The notes under the pieces are model-generated. The model was given only the letters and a program-made list of their open reading frames with translations, was not told where the DNA came from and did not search any database. 64,000 nt of DNA, taken from assembly GCA_907163375.1 (NCBI GenBank), contig CAJQUW010006089.1, positions 186,001 to 250,000 of the forward strand, written 5' to 3'. The position numbers were made by a program, and so were the translations under genes. Below, piece by piece: positions 23,611 through 33,551 of this stretch (positions are counted from its first letter, which is position 1; every line of letters starts with the position of its first letter). The DNA comes from Prostheceraeus crozeri. Lineage: Eukaryota > Platyhelminthes > Polycladida > Euryleptidae.

Positions 23611-23798
23611 ACTGCGAGTGTGAATGAATGGAGCAGAGTTAGAACCTATGTGATTAGGAGTGATAGCTGATGATCATTAGCTGATGTTGAATAGTTTGAT
23701 CATATTTAAACACTTTGAGTTTGAGAGACAATACTTTTAGAAAAGTAGACAAAATTGTCTGATATTTTGGCGAATAATTGTCTCATCTTGCCTGTTGC

Positions 23799-23855
23799 AA
23801 TTGTCTGATCATTATGGCTGATAAATAATTTATCAGCCATAATGATCAGACAATT
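23799..23855. repeat. Perfect palindrome, two 28-bp arms
   Basis: Arms 23799-23826 and 23828-23855 are exact reverse complements around a single A. TTGTCTGAT-like words recur on both sides (23745-23790 and 23858-23878), so a longer imperfect fold-back probably exists. The whole sits between the 68-bp direct repeats. Confidence 0.85.
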
Positions 23856-23892
23856 ATTGTCTGTTATTTGGCTGATTATAGTTTACAGTGTA

Positions 23893-23960
23893 ATATTCAA
23901 ACCAGAGGGTCTCTGAAGTTGACAATCCTCACTTAGTGTGCAAGAAAATACACGCTGTAC
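23893..23960. repeat. 68-bp direct repeat, copy 2
   Basis: Partner of 23543-23610, 350 bases downstream. Confidence 0.85.
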
Positions 23961-24719
23961 TTCCGAATAGAAGGGAAGATGAATACCAAGTGGCCATGAC
24001 TGATAAACACAAGTGATGAGAAATAATGAGACAAATGCTCATGGATATCATGGAAGCTATCATGATGATGCATCAAGAATGATAATTAACTGTGCAAACG
24101 TAGCCGACTTTGTCAATACAAGCGATTTCTAGCGGTGTAGCTGAAAAGCAAGCTTATGTCAGCTTATTTCATTTTCTTATCATTATTTTATCTTCGGAAC
24201 CGGATTCCCAAAATTTCTCAAAATTGATGCGATGAACATGTCAAGCTCATTCAATGAGGAAAAGGAAATCATCAAATGTAAAAGAAATCATCTTAAAAAA
24301 TTAGGACCGATAGGTCGCATCATCAGCAGTTATTTAAAGCGCAGTGTTTTGATGTGTTTTCAACAATAAATTTAGAATGAGTTGAAATCATCCTCTATCA
24401 AAAAATAACTTCAATAAACTTCTTGTCCCTTAAGCACAAGCTTTTTGACATTTGGTTTTGTGTTTGAAGTAGATATGCGGATATCACTCCGATCATCAAG
24501 GCGATTTCTATATTGAGTTTTGCTAAAGACCAAATTATCTTCTCCTAACGCACATATCTGTGAAATATAGCTCTTATTGTTTTCTTGTCCAATGATATTC
24601 ACACAATTTCCTCACTTAATTTACGGTGGCGTGGCTACAAATGTGTTTCAAGAGCGTGAAATCAGTTGATTGATCAACTAATGAACTACAAAACAAAACA
24701 TACTTGCTATGTTGGCCTT
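23961..24719. other. AT-rich non-coding DNA
   Basis: Nothing recognised. Confidence 0.4.
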
Positions 24720-24795
24720 ACATACTATTTTCCGAGGTCCTCTCGTGGCCCCCAGCAAGGAGTCACGGGCCCCTGGTTGAGAACAACTGCTCTAA
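24720..24795 (-). repeat. hAT (Charlie-like) terminal fragment
   Basis: On the minus strand: CAGTTGTTCTCAACCAGGGG followed by a GC-rich stretch. CAGNGGTTCTCAACC is a familiar terminus of hAT/Charlie-type elements. Only one end is visible and no 8-bp duplication can be shown, so this is a fossil fragment. Confidence 0.5.
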
Positions 24796-24975
24796 TCCCC
24801 TTGAATCGAGATGTGGACAGGTCTGCGCACGTTGGCAAGCATGTATGAATTTTTAGTTTATACATGCTGCATTTTATTTCTAAATTTTTACTTAAATTAG
24901 CTTAAAATAGAAAAAAAATTATATTTTTTTATTAGCTCTTCAGTATCTGTCTGGGCTCAGTTGATATTGATGATT

Positions 24976-25295
24976 TTTGATTGCTAGAATCGTCAGTTTT
25001 TCTCTTTATGATCATTTATTTGCCGATGTGACAACTATTTTCAGTTTGGCGGAGTTTTGTCCTCACGTGACACGACCAGGCGTTACGATAGAGATTTCCG
25101 ATCCCTCGAAAGTCCTAAAGTTTGGTTTCTGCAAATCCTTCGCTTCGTTAGTTCGCCTTCTGCAAAGGCGGCAGTATAGAAGAGGTGCTTCACTCGTGTT
25201 TTTACACCAGGTGAAGCGGACAGGATGTGCCATTTACGGCATCAATTTATCCCCAAGTCGCCAGGGAAGCGGGTGTCTGGTCAGATTCAGCTGAT
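24976..25295 (+). other. GC-rich island, possible exon or promoter-like region
   Basis: A frame of 105 codons is open here. A good acceptor-like tract (ACAACTATTTTCAG, AG at 25043-25044) precedes the GC-rich core, and a donor-like CAG|GTGAAG lies at about 25209. The core also holds a hairpin (GCTTCACTCGTGT with ACACCAGGTGAAGC) and CACGTGA. The residues show no recognisable domain. Exon, CpG-type promoter and old SINE are all possible. Confidence 0.28.
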
Positions 25296-25507
25296 ATTCG
25301 ATGTATGTGAAGTCTGGTGAGACAGTCCTGACACATCAGATGAAAATAATGATAAGTTATTATTTTCATTCCTCATCAGTTATAGAAGCCATCAGCGAAG
25401 CGCTGTTCATTACTGCCCAGCTACTGTGATAGTCATGTTAATTGCAATCCGACACTCCATGATATTAAAGGACTAGAACGTACATCAGGGCTGGAACCGG
25501 CCGGGTT

Positions 25508-26206
25508 TTGACCTTACAGACAAACGAATTTCTGCAGGGAACAAGGCAGAAAATGAGACTTTCACAGAATGATGTACATCTTCTTGCCTACTTAGAATCT
25601 GCACTTCTGCCAAGTACTAGTGAATTCCTTCTCTTGTCAGACAGGATCAAAGAAAAACACATGTAAATCCAATGGAACGCAGATTGAGGTTTTTGGCTAA
25701 AATGAAATTTTCTATGTTTTCGCGTATCAACTTAAAAGTATTAAGGCTAGAGTCATAATTTTTGACATTGAATATCTTCAGGTCACTTTCTATGATGTGC
25801 ATGTGCTATTATCATGCTTCTGATCGGCAATTTATGTGAGAATGTGGTTGAATGTGGATAAAGTTGTGTGTTTGCCGATATTAAGAGGCTCTCCAAATCT
25901 GAATGTGTTTAGCTTTACAGACAGGGGTGCATGAACATGAAAGGAAATGACCTGAAGACATACTAAAAATTATGACTGTGGGCTTAGTACTTTTCGTTTA
26001 ATCAGAGAAAACATAGAAAAATTCATTTTAACCAAAATCTGCGTCACATTGGATTTACATTGCTTTGATCCTGTCTGACAAGAAGAGGAACTCACTAGAA
26101 CTCGGCAGACGCACCGATTCGTAATAGGCAGATGATGTACATCATTCTGTAAAAGTTTCATTTTCGGTCTCGTTCCCTGCAGAAACTCGATCTGGCTGCT
26201 GGACTA
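25508..26206. mobile_element. Fold-back MITE, copy 1 (about 700 bp)
   Basis: Same family as 40385-41144 and 51555-52265. Long inverted arms start with a degraded form of the terminus and then TTTCTGCAGGGAACAAGGC. The right end ends CTGCTGGACTA. The left 20 bases are eroded and sit beside GGGCTGGAACCGGCCGGG, which may be part of another element. The flanking triplets (GTT/ATT) agree only in part. There is no coding capacity. Confidence 0.75.
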
Positions 26207-27484
26207 ATTCACATGAAAAGCAATATTATGCTGTGGGTACCATGCTTGGCAATCAGCACCGTACCTAAGGAATGTCGGTTTCCACTGGCTGATAATACTT
26301 TTGATCAGTCTACTTTGTAACAATTTGCGATTACTGTAATTAATTTTTCAATAAAAGTCATTTTAATGAAAGCGTACTATTATACTATTATTGTAGTATT
26401 CATTTATTGTACTATACATTGCCTTATGCCAAGACTCTTCACCTAATGCATCCTTCATCCGATCTGATTCTTCTTAAGATCTATCATCATTGCCCTAACC
26501 TAGATCGGTGTGACAGAATTTACGATCGTCACCCATCGGGTTTCCATTGGCTCTACTAGCTTTTACAATAGCGAAAATCTGATTTCTATGGTCATGTTAA
26601 TTGTGAGCAACGAAATTGTTTTTCCTAAGCTTGGGGTCACCAAAATTGCGAGAGATCTTGAACCAGAGGTCCTGATGCCTTGGCCATTCAGAAATTCAAA
26701 AATAAGACCGAGCAACGTTTAATATTTCAATGTGACAGGGCCTACCAGAATTGTTATTTAACAACAAGTATAGACGTGAAAATTGATATTTAAACGAAGA
26801 AACTCTGACAATACTAAATTAAGCATTCAGTCAGCATAATTCACAATCTCTAAGCGCGTTGTCTGCCTACTTATCATTAAAAATGTGCAAGAAGATTACC
26901 AGCTCTCGCTGCCCACAACCAGGATAGTCGATGCTCAAATTTCCTATATTTTTTATTAAATAGATTTCTTTTGTTTCATTTTCACCTTGTCAATCAATTG
27001 CGATTGCATTTTATCTATTATTCTTAAACTAGAAGATACACAATCTCAATCGGTCGAAGTGGTTTCGCCACGTTCACAGGGGAAAGTGCCACACTTTCGC
27101 CACACACAGCTACTTTGTGTCTGAGTAATAGCATCAAGCTACCAATTGCATGTATGTGACACTACAGTAGACCATGTATTGCCTATACAACTGCGCTAAA
27201 GGAACCGTCAAAATATGATGTAAATTTAAATGATTTAAATAAATCAAGCGAGAGAAAAATGGAATAATGAATTGTGATTACACGTATAGAGGAATATATT
27301 GTGTAATTAATATGATATTAAGTAATTATTTTAAAAACAAAATGCATGGTCTGCATGAGTGAAAGCAAAGAAATAAGATATTTCATGCCTGTGACTCATG
27401 TTTTGATATAATTAGAATAGTTCAGCGAGGTATACTGTGCTTAAGTTAAGACTATGTTTTTATATTACTTTCATGACGTGTCCC
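26207..27484. other. AT-rich non-coding DNA
   Basis: No supported gene. A short inverted pair around GTTTCGCCACG...CTTTCGCCACAC lies near 27060-27110. Confidence 0.35.
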
Positions 27485-27541
27485 GGTATCTTGCCTTCTC
27501 CTTATCCTTCTCTTTACCCTCTCTTTACCTTCTCTTTATGT
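27485..27541. repeat. Pyrimidine-rich 12-bp tandem repeat
   Basis: About four imperfect units of CTTCTCTTTACC. Confidence 0.75.
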
Positions 27542-27620
27542 CCAAAACCGATGCAGGAAGTGCCCCTCATCGCGGTCTGTCAAGCTACTTACAATCCATG
27601 TCATCAGAAATCATTTTTCT

Positions 27621-28085
27621 ATGTTGGTAATTTCCAATATCAAGTTACTGCTGACCTCTGATATCCTTCCTTGCATTTTGCATTTAGTAACTTCTGTCCA
27701 ACTTCCCCCTTGTGTGTGGCAACTGTCACTAGTCGTTTCATGTTCACTAATCGCCAACTGTCAGCCGTCAATCAATGATCTTTTTCGCGTTATCCTCTTC
27801 CAACGAAAACTGACGACAGATAGGCTGATGGAAATGCTAACAGAAGAAAAGAATTTGGAAATATATAAACAACTAAAAATTGAAACGAATAAAAAGACGA
27901 AATCAAGAGAGATTCATTCAAGAAATCCCGATCTAATGTTGCTCAGGCATAAAATGGAAGATCAGACAATTAAGGTAATAATTGATCATTTCTGCGGCCA
28001 CTTTCTGAGTGCATCAAGTTGCATACATAGGTTCGCAGATGCTTTAGATCTAAAAGGAAAAGTGGTTGTATTAACATCGATCTAA
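27621..28085 (+). other. Unrecognised open reading frame (154 codons)
   Basis: The second half is charged and protein-like, with a Lys/Glu/Arg-rich helix-like stretch (residues 65-115) and a segment with Cys, His and Arg (HFCGHF, CIHRFADAL). I know no family that matches. It lies upstream of the palindrome and repeat cluster that precedes the first recombinase gene. A relic of a transposon protein is one possibility. Confidence 0.2.
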
Positions 28086-28324
28086 CGGATCTGCTATGTC
28101 CGAAGTTTGATTCAGATTCTATTTTAAAAATATCTAAATTAATTTCCTTAATTAAACGGAGTCTTGACTTTTTCTCGCTAAAATTGTCAGAATTTTCCTT
28201 CCCTTTTCCTTTTTAACTATTCCTTTTTAACTATGGCCCGCTTCAACAAAATCAGCATTTATTGATTTCTGCATACATGCACACATACATATACGTACTA
28301 GCAGTCGAAATGTCAGCAATATAA

Positions 28325-28433
28325 GACTATTGTATCGGTATGACACCAGTAATGCTGCCATATCGACGAGTGCGCGTAGCGCACGAGACAATATCAATGG
28401 CAGCATTAATGGTGTCATAGCGATACAATAGTC
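28325..28433. repeat. Palindrome of 109 bp with inner hairpin
   Basis: The outer arms GACTATTGTATCG...GGCAGCATTA... pair over about 40 bases with few mismatches. The inner GTGCGCGTAGCGCAC forms a second hairpin. The word ACACCAGTAATG in the arm recurs as ACACCARTAATG near 32430-32505, on the complementary strand. Confidence 0.8.
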
Positions 28434-28445
28434 ATATTATTTATG

Positions 28446-28470
28446 AGATGTCTATTTCCGTCACTACAGG
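28446..28470. repeat. 25-bp direct repeat upstream of the first recombinase gene
   Basis: AGATGTCTATTTCCGTCACT plus five bases. It is repeated with two mismatches at 32392-32416, 3.9 kb away on the other side of the recombinase gene. Confidence 0.75.
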
Positions 28471-28539
28471 CATAGACTTCTAAATTTCTCTGGACAGATA
28501 GGTGAGCAAAATTTGAAATCATCTTATACATGTTCAGGC
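28471..28539. repeat. Inverted repeat, left copy
   Basis: Pairs with 30440-30498 in reverse orientation (CATAGACTTCTAAATTTCTC, then TGGACAGATAGGT, a short indel, and CTTATACATGTTCAGGC). About 1.9 kb lies between the two copies. Confidence 0.8.
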
Positions 28540-30239
28540 CAACCAACATTCGTGTTGCAAAAGATCGAATTTTGCAGCTTGTTTGAATGCAAAATGCAAG
28601 CAAATCAGTATACCATTGTTGGAATGCAATGACGGTGTAACACAAATACTTGCATAAAGAAATTTGAATTTGTGATTGCATCGATTCAGTTGAAAGTATT
28701 ATATCCCAACTACATTTGTGAAACCTTGTGTGACGTCTTGTGTAACCTTCAATTCCATGAATCTGACAAATGCTACCACGAAGGACATGGATCATCATGG
28801 CAAGCAATGAAGAAAAATTGAAGAAATGAAACAGCGTGATCTAAAGTACAGTGCCATCGAAATTCCTTTATCTGTCTAGATGCTTCTCCAAACAACTACA
28901 AAGTTGCGATCCGGTATGGCCACGTTTTCAAGTATATGTCCTGGCAATGGAAACACAAAGATTTCTTGTTATGACAACATCTCAAAACGATAATGGACTA
29001 AAAATGGCGATCATAAGTTGAAATCTTCCCCACAGCATCATCGGTCGAAAAATCTGCTGCATTTATCACAGAGACCATTCCAAGCAGCACTATCATCACA
29101 AGTTTTCCTGATGACTTCTGGATAATCTCTGACCAGCCAGTAATAGAAATTCGAAATTGGATTCAATTATGTAATACTTGGGAAAGACTGACAAAGCTCC
29201 GTGAAGCCGAATTCAACGGACGGAAGATCCAACCGAAGCATTGACCATTGTTATGTAAGGGTCAGTTTCGAGAGGAAAAAAGAAGCCACCGATTTCCACA
29301 CTACAAATGTCCTGAAATGAGGGGGGGGGGAACAGAAAAGTGAACTATACGGAGATCCTTCCTTGCATTCAATTTCATGAAAACAATCATGATGGACACA
29401 ATAAGCATTTACAACCTGAGCAGCTACTTCTATACGGAGGTCTGAACAGTTATCAGGCGATCTGACCTGTAATGGAGGCTCTTCTGAGACCAATAACCAA
29501 TGCTCGGAAAAGCACAGCTAGATCACATTGAGAAGGGTTTTAGCTGGATACGTCAAATGACTGGAGCATATTATTTTATCTCCATGCGTTACCTTACAGA
29601 GAGTGACAAGAAAATGAAAACAATAACATTATTGAAGTTTTCCGGATTTAGTCTGAGAAGTGTTGATGATAAAATATCATGCAGTCAACCACAGAAGATG
29701 AAGTTAATGCATGAGAATGTTTGCATGCAAATACTGATTTCAATATGAATCCTAATAATCGAGATGAAGTGGTGCTTGCTGCCCTTCACTCCTGAAATGT
29801 AAAAATGTGATTTTTGTCGTGAGTGTAATGTCACAAATAGTGAGTTGGCAATGTTCGACATCCTGAAGCTGCAAAGTTTTTGAGGAAAACGTATCATGGG
29901 AACTCTTTTCCACCAAACGTATCTGTGCTTCAACTATACATTCCTTGCTGGAGGGTGTTGTATGAGATCAAACTGAATAGTTTTTAATTATCATGTAAAA
30001 ATTTTTTTGTGAGAAAAGAAAAACATTTTTCCAGGTTAACTGAGAATAATTGTCTAAGAAAATAGTATCTTTCTTTAAAAAATGAAAGGACGGACTATCG
30101 ATGAATCATCACATTTCCGATTTCTCGCTGTTCGCACGTACATGAATCAGATTTCCCTCCGATTTCAATGAATTTTTCATTTGTTCATAAAATCTTCTGA
30201 GAAAGTTGTTAGAAGAAAAATTGCAAAATTAGCAAATGA
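28540..30239. other. Non-coding interval between inverted repeats
   Basis: No transposase or other protein motif recognised. Open frames at 29251-29493 and 29500-29748 look spurious. A run of nine or ten G lies near 29321-29331. Confidence 0.35.
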
Positions 30240-30240
30240 C

Positions 30241-30330
30241 GCGGAGGTGTAGCACATGCGTTTAGCGCATAAGCATGTGTAAGCTCATGCGTCCAAACCA
30301 GAGACAATAGTCTCTGGTCCAAACTCCTAA
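30241..30330. repeat. Small hairpins upstream of recombinase gene 1
   Basis: GCACATGCGTTTAGCGCATAAG with ATGTGT, and CCAGAGACAATAGTCTCTGG, are short inverted repeats. The first resembles the inner hairpin of the palindrome at 28325-28433 (TGCGYGTAGCGCA versus TGCGTTTAGCGCA). Confidence 0.55.
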
Positions 30331-30439
30331 CGTACATAAATATGCATACATGCTGTGCTGGCAGGCAACCTGTTCTGCAAAATGTTGATTATGCTTATTG
30401 ACAATCTATTTGCAAGGTAATCTATATTTAGGAGTCCAT

Positions 30440-30498
30440 GCCTGAACATGTATAAGCCAATTTCAACCTATCTGTCCAGAGAAATTTAGAAGTCTATG
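30440..30498. repeat. Inverted repeat, right copy
   Basis: Reverse complement of 28471-28539, with about six bases fewer near the middle. Confidence 0.8.
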
Positions 30499-30650
30499 CT
30501 ACAGGCATGGATTCCATGCATATATCCATGCTACAGGTGTTAGTCCAAAAACACAGATGTCATAGTAATTTCTCGAAGATATCACTGTCTTAATCAAATT
30601 CAAAATCCCGTTCAAATGTAGATTCTTTTCAAGGCGAAGGTCTTAGCGCA

Positions 30651-32085
30651 ATGACGTACTCCGATTTACTAGATTTTAGCCAGTTAAGCAATAATTCAAT
30701 CTGTGGCTTAAGTAATGACGAAATTCAAGAAATTGTTGACATCCAATCATTTTTACGCGATGAGGAAAATCTGCCTCTACTTGATATAACAGAAAGCGAT
30801 TTTTCTAATGCCCAGACTTCCGCGCAGTCTTCAAATGCCTCGATTACTTTGCCATCACAAGTACAATCAAATTTAGAAGCACTAGAACTGTCAGCGATTC
30901 CCACATCAACCTTATCACATCAAAAGAGATTTTCACAAAAATTCACTGAATTTCTCAAGGAAAAGAATTTTTCGTCTGACTTTTCCAACTTGTCAAAATC
31001 TGAGTTATGCGATATACTGAAGTATTTTTATTCCAAACTAAGAACAAATGACGGAAAGTTCTATTCACCAGCATCGCTGAACTGCATTCGGGCTGCTCTT
31101 TTCCGATTTTTTAGGCAGCCTCCTCTCTCATTAGACTTTGATATCATCAACGATGTCGCTTTCCACTCGGCCAATCAGATATTGAAGGCGATGTCTAAGA
31201 GCTTCTTGGAGAGCGGAGGAAATGTAAAACGGTATGAATCACTAGAAGAAGCAGACTTAAAAAGGCTGCGAGAGTATTTTGATCGTTCAACGCCTCACAA
31301 GTTACAAGAAGAGGTGTATTTTTCAATAATATATTTTTTAGGACAGCGAGGTCGTGAATGGATTCGTCACTTGAAAAAAGGTCGAATGTGATTATCAGCG
31401 TCGATTCAACAGGTCGATAGTATGTTGAGATAACTAATTAGAATGCAGTTCAAAAAAATCGTCAACCATCAGTTTCAAAGCAATGCGCTGATCAAAAACA
31501 ATCACGCATCTATCAGGCAGAGAATCAATGTAACTGTCCTGCAGTTGGCATAGAGACTCTGATTAGTAGATTGCCAGAAAATGCCGAATATCTTTTCAAC
31601 CAGCCATTGAAAAATTGGCGTGAGTCAAAATGTTGGTATAATGCTAACCTGGTCGTAGGAGCTCAAAAATTAGGCAACTTGATGAAAACGATTTCACAAA
31701 GCGCAAATTTGTCAAAATTGTACACTGCGCACTGCATTCGCGCAACTGTTGTAACAGAGATGTTCAACAACGGTGCCGCTGATCAAGACATCCAATGTGT
31801 CACGGGGCACAAAAACTCAGATTCCGTCAAACGGTACCTGAAACGCGTTGGCGATTCCAAAAAACAGGATTTTTCGAGAATGTTGGTGAGCAGCTTTTGC
31901 AACTCAACTTCATCAAGCGTCGGACCATCACACACAGAAAGTGAGTTTGATGACTATTTGATGAAAATTGCCATTTAATCAACAAATTATTCTTTATTTC
32001 AGTACTGCGTGAAGCCCCACCAAACAAGAAGATGAAGATTGAAGCGGATGGTAACAAAATATTTGTTCGAATAACTTTTGAATAA
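30651..32085 (+). pseudogene. Crypton-type tyrosine recombinase gene 1 (KIAA1958-like/DUF3504 group)
   Basis: The first exon holds an N-terminal acidic/Ser-rich region (residues 1-85) and a helical core-binding domain (about 90-200). The first catalytic arginine lies in GQRGREW (residue 233 or 235 of the first frame). The frame shifts near 31386. In the new frame there are two in-frame stops (31418-31420 and 31439-31441) in a region that still reads like the middle of the catalytic domain. From 31571 the frame is open and carries AHCIRAT (His-x-x-Arg), TGHKN (His) and SVKRYL (nucleophilic Tyr), so the R-H-R-H-Y set is visible. A short intron (31941-32002, GTGAGT...TTTATTTCAG) joins a last exon ending at 32085. 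That exon restores a basic tail like the one of gene 2. The family uses the tyrosine for strand exchange of circular intermediates. This copy is decayed. Confidence 0.82.
31941..32002 (+). other. Predicted 62-bp intron in recombinase gene 1
   Basis: Donor GAAA|GTGAGT and acceptor TTCTTTATTTCAG|TA. Splicing keeps frame and yields a C-terminus reading ILREAPPNKKMKIEADG and then a hydrophobic strand and stop. Without splicing the frame stops at 31976-31978. The parallel with the end of gene 2 (KMTVEIDG..., ITFF) supports the spliced form. Confidence 0.65.
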
Positions 32086-32391
32086 GTGACTTCAAGACTG
32101 AAATTTTAAACCTTTCATGGTTGTTCTTTGATAAGAAAATATCAAGAACTAAAGATACTTGTTTTACAACATCAACGAAATAAAGGAACTTTAAGAGGAT
32201 ACTAATCACATAAACATTGTGAAATCACGAATTACACATAGTAAATAGTAATTAGTGCTTAAACAAAATAAAATGAAGACATTCACACATATAAGTTGGT
32301 GCTATACTTGCGTACTTACTTTAGTACACATGTACTCTGAACTGTTTTCTCCTCAGGACAAAATAAAAATGCTTGGATATCGGGCCTACGT
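32086..32391. other. 3' flank of recombinase gene 1
   Basis: AT-rich, with AATAAA-like signals (near 32179 and 32265). No other feature. Confidence 0.4.
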
Positions 32392-32520
32392 AGATGTCTA
32401 TTTCCGTCATTACGGGTGAGCTCCCGTCATTACTGGTGTGGTTTTAACATTGGATGCATAGGAGAAAATTTTTGAGTTATCTATGGCAAAACGACATTAT
32501 TGGTGTGGTATCTCATAAAT
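32392..32520. repeat. 25-bp direct repeat copy plus related sub-repeats
   Basis: Begins with the partner (32392-32416) of the repeat at 28446-28470. It then has CGTCATTACGGG and CGTCATTACTGGTGTGG, and farther on ACATTATTGGTGTGG. The complement, ACACCARTAATG, also lies in the arm of the palindrome at 28325-28433. These clustered short repeats look like the end of a mobile element. Confidence 0.6.
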
Positions 32521-32738
32521 AAACAGTCTTTTTGTTCAACATACTCATTGGCTCAACAAGATATGTATAATAAAAACTTATCATTTAATCGGCAACTCAC
32601 AAGCAGAATTCTATGGTCCATTTAGTTGATATGTTCATTTGTTCCAAGAAATTGATAACCGTATATTAGGACATTACTTATCTTTGGCATGGATCATGTA
32701 TGGCATAAATCTCTAGCCTTGAGATCTATCTATATAAC

Positions 32739-32867
32739 ATTAACAGATTTTTGAGGGCAACAATGTAGGACAATGTTCGGGCCTGACGGCCCTCAGCCCT
32801 ACAGCATATTGCGGTTCAGATATCTGAACTGCAATATTACATTGTTGCCCGAAAAATTTATGTTAAT
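32739..32867. repeat. 129-bp palindrome with inner perfect hairpin
   Basis: The outer arms (ATTAAC...GGGCAACAATGTA and TACATTGTTGCCC...GTTAAT) pair with few mismatches. The inner GGTTCAGATATCTGAAC is a near-perfect palindrome. It lies between the two recombinase genes. It could be a MITE or a cruciform-type site. Confidence 0.75.
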
Positions 32868-33551
32868 ACTATTGTGCGCATAGAAGTAGATATGGTATTG
32901 TTAATTTCTATGATTGTGCGTAATTGAAATGGATTGGGCAGGAATGCTATGAATACACATGGATATCCGCTGATTGAGATTTCAAAATGTCTTTCACATG
33001 CATAGATCCAGATATCATCATTACGAGATGCATTACTGCCATCTTTTCTCCACATTGCACCATAGCTAAATTGCGCACAATACACAATCTGTAGAAATAT
33101 TTTAATCAAAATTTAACGTGATCTTTTGGATAAAACAATTTGGATATTCATTAGCTTCTTTGATAAGATTTGATAATTTGCTAATTTGATAAGAAGCAGT
33201 TTCAAAAAACAAAAGCATCAAAAGATAAACCTCTACTCGTTCGTATTATGCTAACCACCATTTCTAAACTAAGATCAGATAGCTTTGATGAAAGCTGAAT
33301 GATGAACCATGAATGATGGATGGCCACTAATATCTTGGAGTCCATGGATGAACTGACCGGGTTGATGTTGAAACTATGACATTGGCCATTCAGTGAGCAT
33401 AGACTTCCCATATAGGGTTGAATATCTGTCCAGTCAGATCAATTTATGCTTATCAGTGTGACCAAGCAATACAAACCAATTCAAAATTCAAACACCTCAA
33501 GATTTACGTTGTCATTTGCCCTTTCCTAGTCTTAAGCCTTTATCAGCAAAC
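32868..33551. other. Interval upstream of recombinase gene 2
   Basis: No gene recognised; probably contains its promoter or 5' UTR. Confidence 0.35.

Noticed and set aside
23543-23960. Mini LTR element
   Set aside because: Interior is palindromic and non-coding, with no primer-binding or polypurine-type sites recognised.
28415-28807. 130-codon minus-strand open frame
   Set aside because: It overlaps the palindrome, the direct repeat and the inverted repeat, which explain the region better; no domain seen.
28540-30239. Hidden transposase between the inverted repeats
   Set aside because: Checked the main open frames on both strands; none shows a catalytic motif I can name.
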